Notes under the pieces: model-generated
Told to the model about the DNA's origin: nothing
The model's input: the letters and a program-made list of their open reading frames with translations, nothing else
The model's database searches: none
In this document: in pieces, positions 19,690 through 21,024 of the stretch
Layout of the letters: each line of letters opens with the position of its first letter
How positions within the stretch are numbered: the stretch's first letter is position 1
Translations under genes and position numbers: made by a program
Source of the DNA: a virus
Reading direction: 5' to 3' (one strand)
DNA length: 21,024 bases
Virus record (IMG/VR): IMGVR_UViG_3300010885_062190
Span: 1-21,024 of that record

Positions 19690-21024
19690 ATGGCATATAC
19701 AATTAATCTAACTGATGGCACTATATTTGCAACTATTGCAGACGGTACTATCAATACTTCTGCTCAACCGGTGTTGACCCTGGTTGGTAAGAATTACGCT
19801 GGATACGGTGAATTTTTAGATGAAAACTTCATTCGTCTACTTGAAAACGGCGCCAACACAACTGCCCCGGGCGCACCGCTAACAGGCCAGTTGTGGTGGG
19901 ATTCTGCCAATGACCTGATGAAGGTGTATAATGGCACAACTTTCAAAACTATTAGTAGTGCTACTGCAAGCTCAACTGCGCCAACAAGCAATGTAACTGG
20001 CGACTTGTGGTGGGATACTACCAATGCACAATTAAAAGCATGGAATGGTGCGTCATTTACTCTGGTTGGTCCAGCTTCAAGTTCTGGACAAGGTACAAGC
20101 GGCGCAATTGTTGCAACCATAACTGATAACGTAGCAGTTGACCATGTTGTTATTCAGATGTGGGTCAATAACGTTATTGTTGCTATTATTTCTAAAGATG
20201 ATACATTTACTCCCCAGGTAGCTATCAGTGGCTTCTCACCAACAATCGGCCCAGGAATGCAACTTAGCTCAGTAGTTAGTAATGCTGTTTTCAATGGCAC
20301 AGCATCTGACTCAAATTCACTTGGTGGTGTGGCAGCAGCTAATTACCTAAGATCAAATACAAACGATACCACTTCTGGCACACTGGGTATTTTAAACGAC
20401 ACTGGTCTTACTGTAGGCGCTGATCAAGACGCTAAGATTTCTGTTATTACTGCAAACTCTACGGTCACTATACAAAATCAAACATCAGACGCCAACATCA
20501 ATATTCAAGTCAACGACGGTGGCACAACTACTACTGCAATATTTGTAGATGGATCAACTGCATTAGTTGGCATCAAGGGTATTACTAACTTAAATGCAGA
20601 CGGAGTTGGTAATATTGGTGCTTCAGGAACAGCCTTTAACACAATATTTGCCAAGGCAACCAGCGCACAATATGCTGACGTAGCAGAACGTTTTGCAGCA
20701 GACACAGAATTATCACCTGGCACAGTAGTTGAATTGGGCGGCACTGCAGAAATCACCAATTGCGTTACTGAATTAAGCGAAAATGTATTTGGAGTAATAA
20801 GTACAAGAGCTGCTTACCTGATGAATTCAGGTGCAGGAACAGATTCAACTCATCCACCAATTGCCATGACAGGTCGAGTTCCTGTTAGAGTAATCGGAAC
20901 AATAAACAAAGGCGATCGATTAGTTTCAGCAGGAAATGGGTTAGCCCGTTCTGCAAAATCAGGCGAAGCAACTGCATTTAATGTAATTGGTCGCTCGTTA
21001 GAAAATAAATCCAGTAACAACGAA
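19690..21024 (+). CDS. Tail fibre protein (3' end outside window)
   Basis: From ATG 19690 the frame stays open to the window edge (445 codons, no stop). GGAG at 19680-19683, six bases upstream, is a good ribosome binding site. The N-terminus (MAYTINLTDGTIFATIADG, then LTLVGKNYAGYGEFLDENF) is one I associate with tail fibres of marine T4-like phages and probably attaches to the virion. Two GxLWWD repeats follow at residues 66-71 and 104-109, each ending in a W/Y-N-G strand. The middle is Ser/Thr/Asn-rich beta sequence (LGILNDTGLTVGADQDA), likely a trimeric shaft. The C-terminal block has QYADVAERFAAD at 327-338, VFGVIS, and GRVPVRVIG at 395 followed by KGDRLVSAGNGLARSA. This block recalls phage fibre C-terminal domains such as Peptidase_G2-like ones, but that link is uncertain. 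Host receptor binding is inferred. Judging from remembered relatives, little of the protein is missing. Confidence 0.8.
   Translation, partial: MAYTINLTDGTIFATIADGTINTSAQPVLTLVGKNYAGYGEFLDENFIRLLENGANTTAPGAPLTGQLWWDSANDLMKVYNGTTFKTISSATASSTAPTSNVTGDLWWDTTNAQLKAWNGASFTLVGPASSSGQGTSGAIVATITDNVAVDHVVIQMWVNNVIVAIISKDDTFTPQVAISGFSPTIGPGMQLSSVVSNAVFNGTASDSNSLGGVAAANYLRSNTNDTTSGTLGILNDTGLTVGADQDAKISVITANSTVTIQNQTSDANINIQVNDGGTTTTAIFVDGSTALVGIKGITNLNADGVGNIGASGTAFNTIFAKATSAQYADVAERFAADTELSPGTVVELGGTAEITNCVTELSENVFGVISTRAAYLMNSGAGTDSTHPPIAMTGRVPVRVIGTINKGDRLVSAGNGLARSAKSGEATAFNVIGRSLENKSSNNE

Overview
The window looks like part of the late (virion) gene cluster of a T4-like, contractile-tailed phage of the marine type found in cyanophages, pelagiphages and metagenomic Caudoviricetes contigs. 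Three things support this. First, the order is gp25-like wedge protein, gp6-like wedge protein, then a very large structural gene in the place where T4 has gene 7. Second, there are T4-type late promoter boxes (ATAAATA). Third, the last gene has a tail-fibre N-terminus of the kind seen in marine phages. Base composition is moderately AT-rich (roughly 40% GC by eye). All genes are on the + strand and packed almost without gaps. I see no tRNA, CRISPR array, insertion sequence, integrase or metabolic gene. The host cannot be named from this sequence.

Layout: (1) 3-1007, the 3' part of a virion gene that starts before the window. (2) 1016-1390, gp25-like baseplate wedge protein. (3) 1391-1438, a short gap with a late promoter. 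(4) 1439-4906, an enlarged gp6-like baseplate wedge protein (1155 aa). (5) 4906-18888, one uninterrupted 4660-aa gene filling two thirds of the window. It is a mosaic of conserved marine-phage structural segments, two carbohydrate-binding-like modules, a run of FG-GAP (integrin-type) propeller repeats interrupted by beta-sandwich modules, and a C-terminal set of the same sandwich type. (6) 18890-19039, a 49-aa ORF whose C-terminal half copies the N-terminus of the next gene. (7) 19036-19641, a 201-aa virion protein of unknown role. (8) 19642-19689, a leader with two late promoter boxes nearby. (9) 19690 to the window end, a tail fibre gene (445 codons visible, no stop reached).

How they may work together: gp25 and gp6 form the wedge that starts sheath assembly. 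The giant protein is translationally coupled to gp6 and probably makes the outer baseplate or attached adhesion apparatus. The 49-aa and 201-aa proteins are probably small parts of the same structure, and the last gene is a receptor-binding fibre with its own late promoter. Family calls rest on remembered motifs and gene order, not on searches. The most unusual content is the giant gene, with its nested propeller and sandwich architecture, and the duplicated small-gene pair after it.
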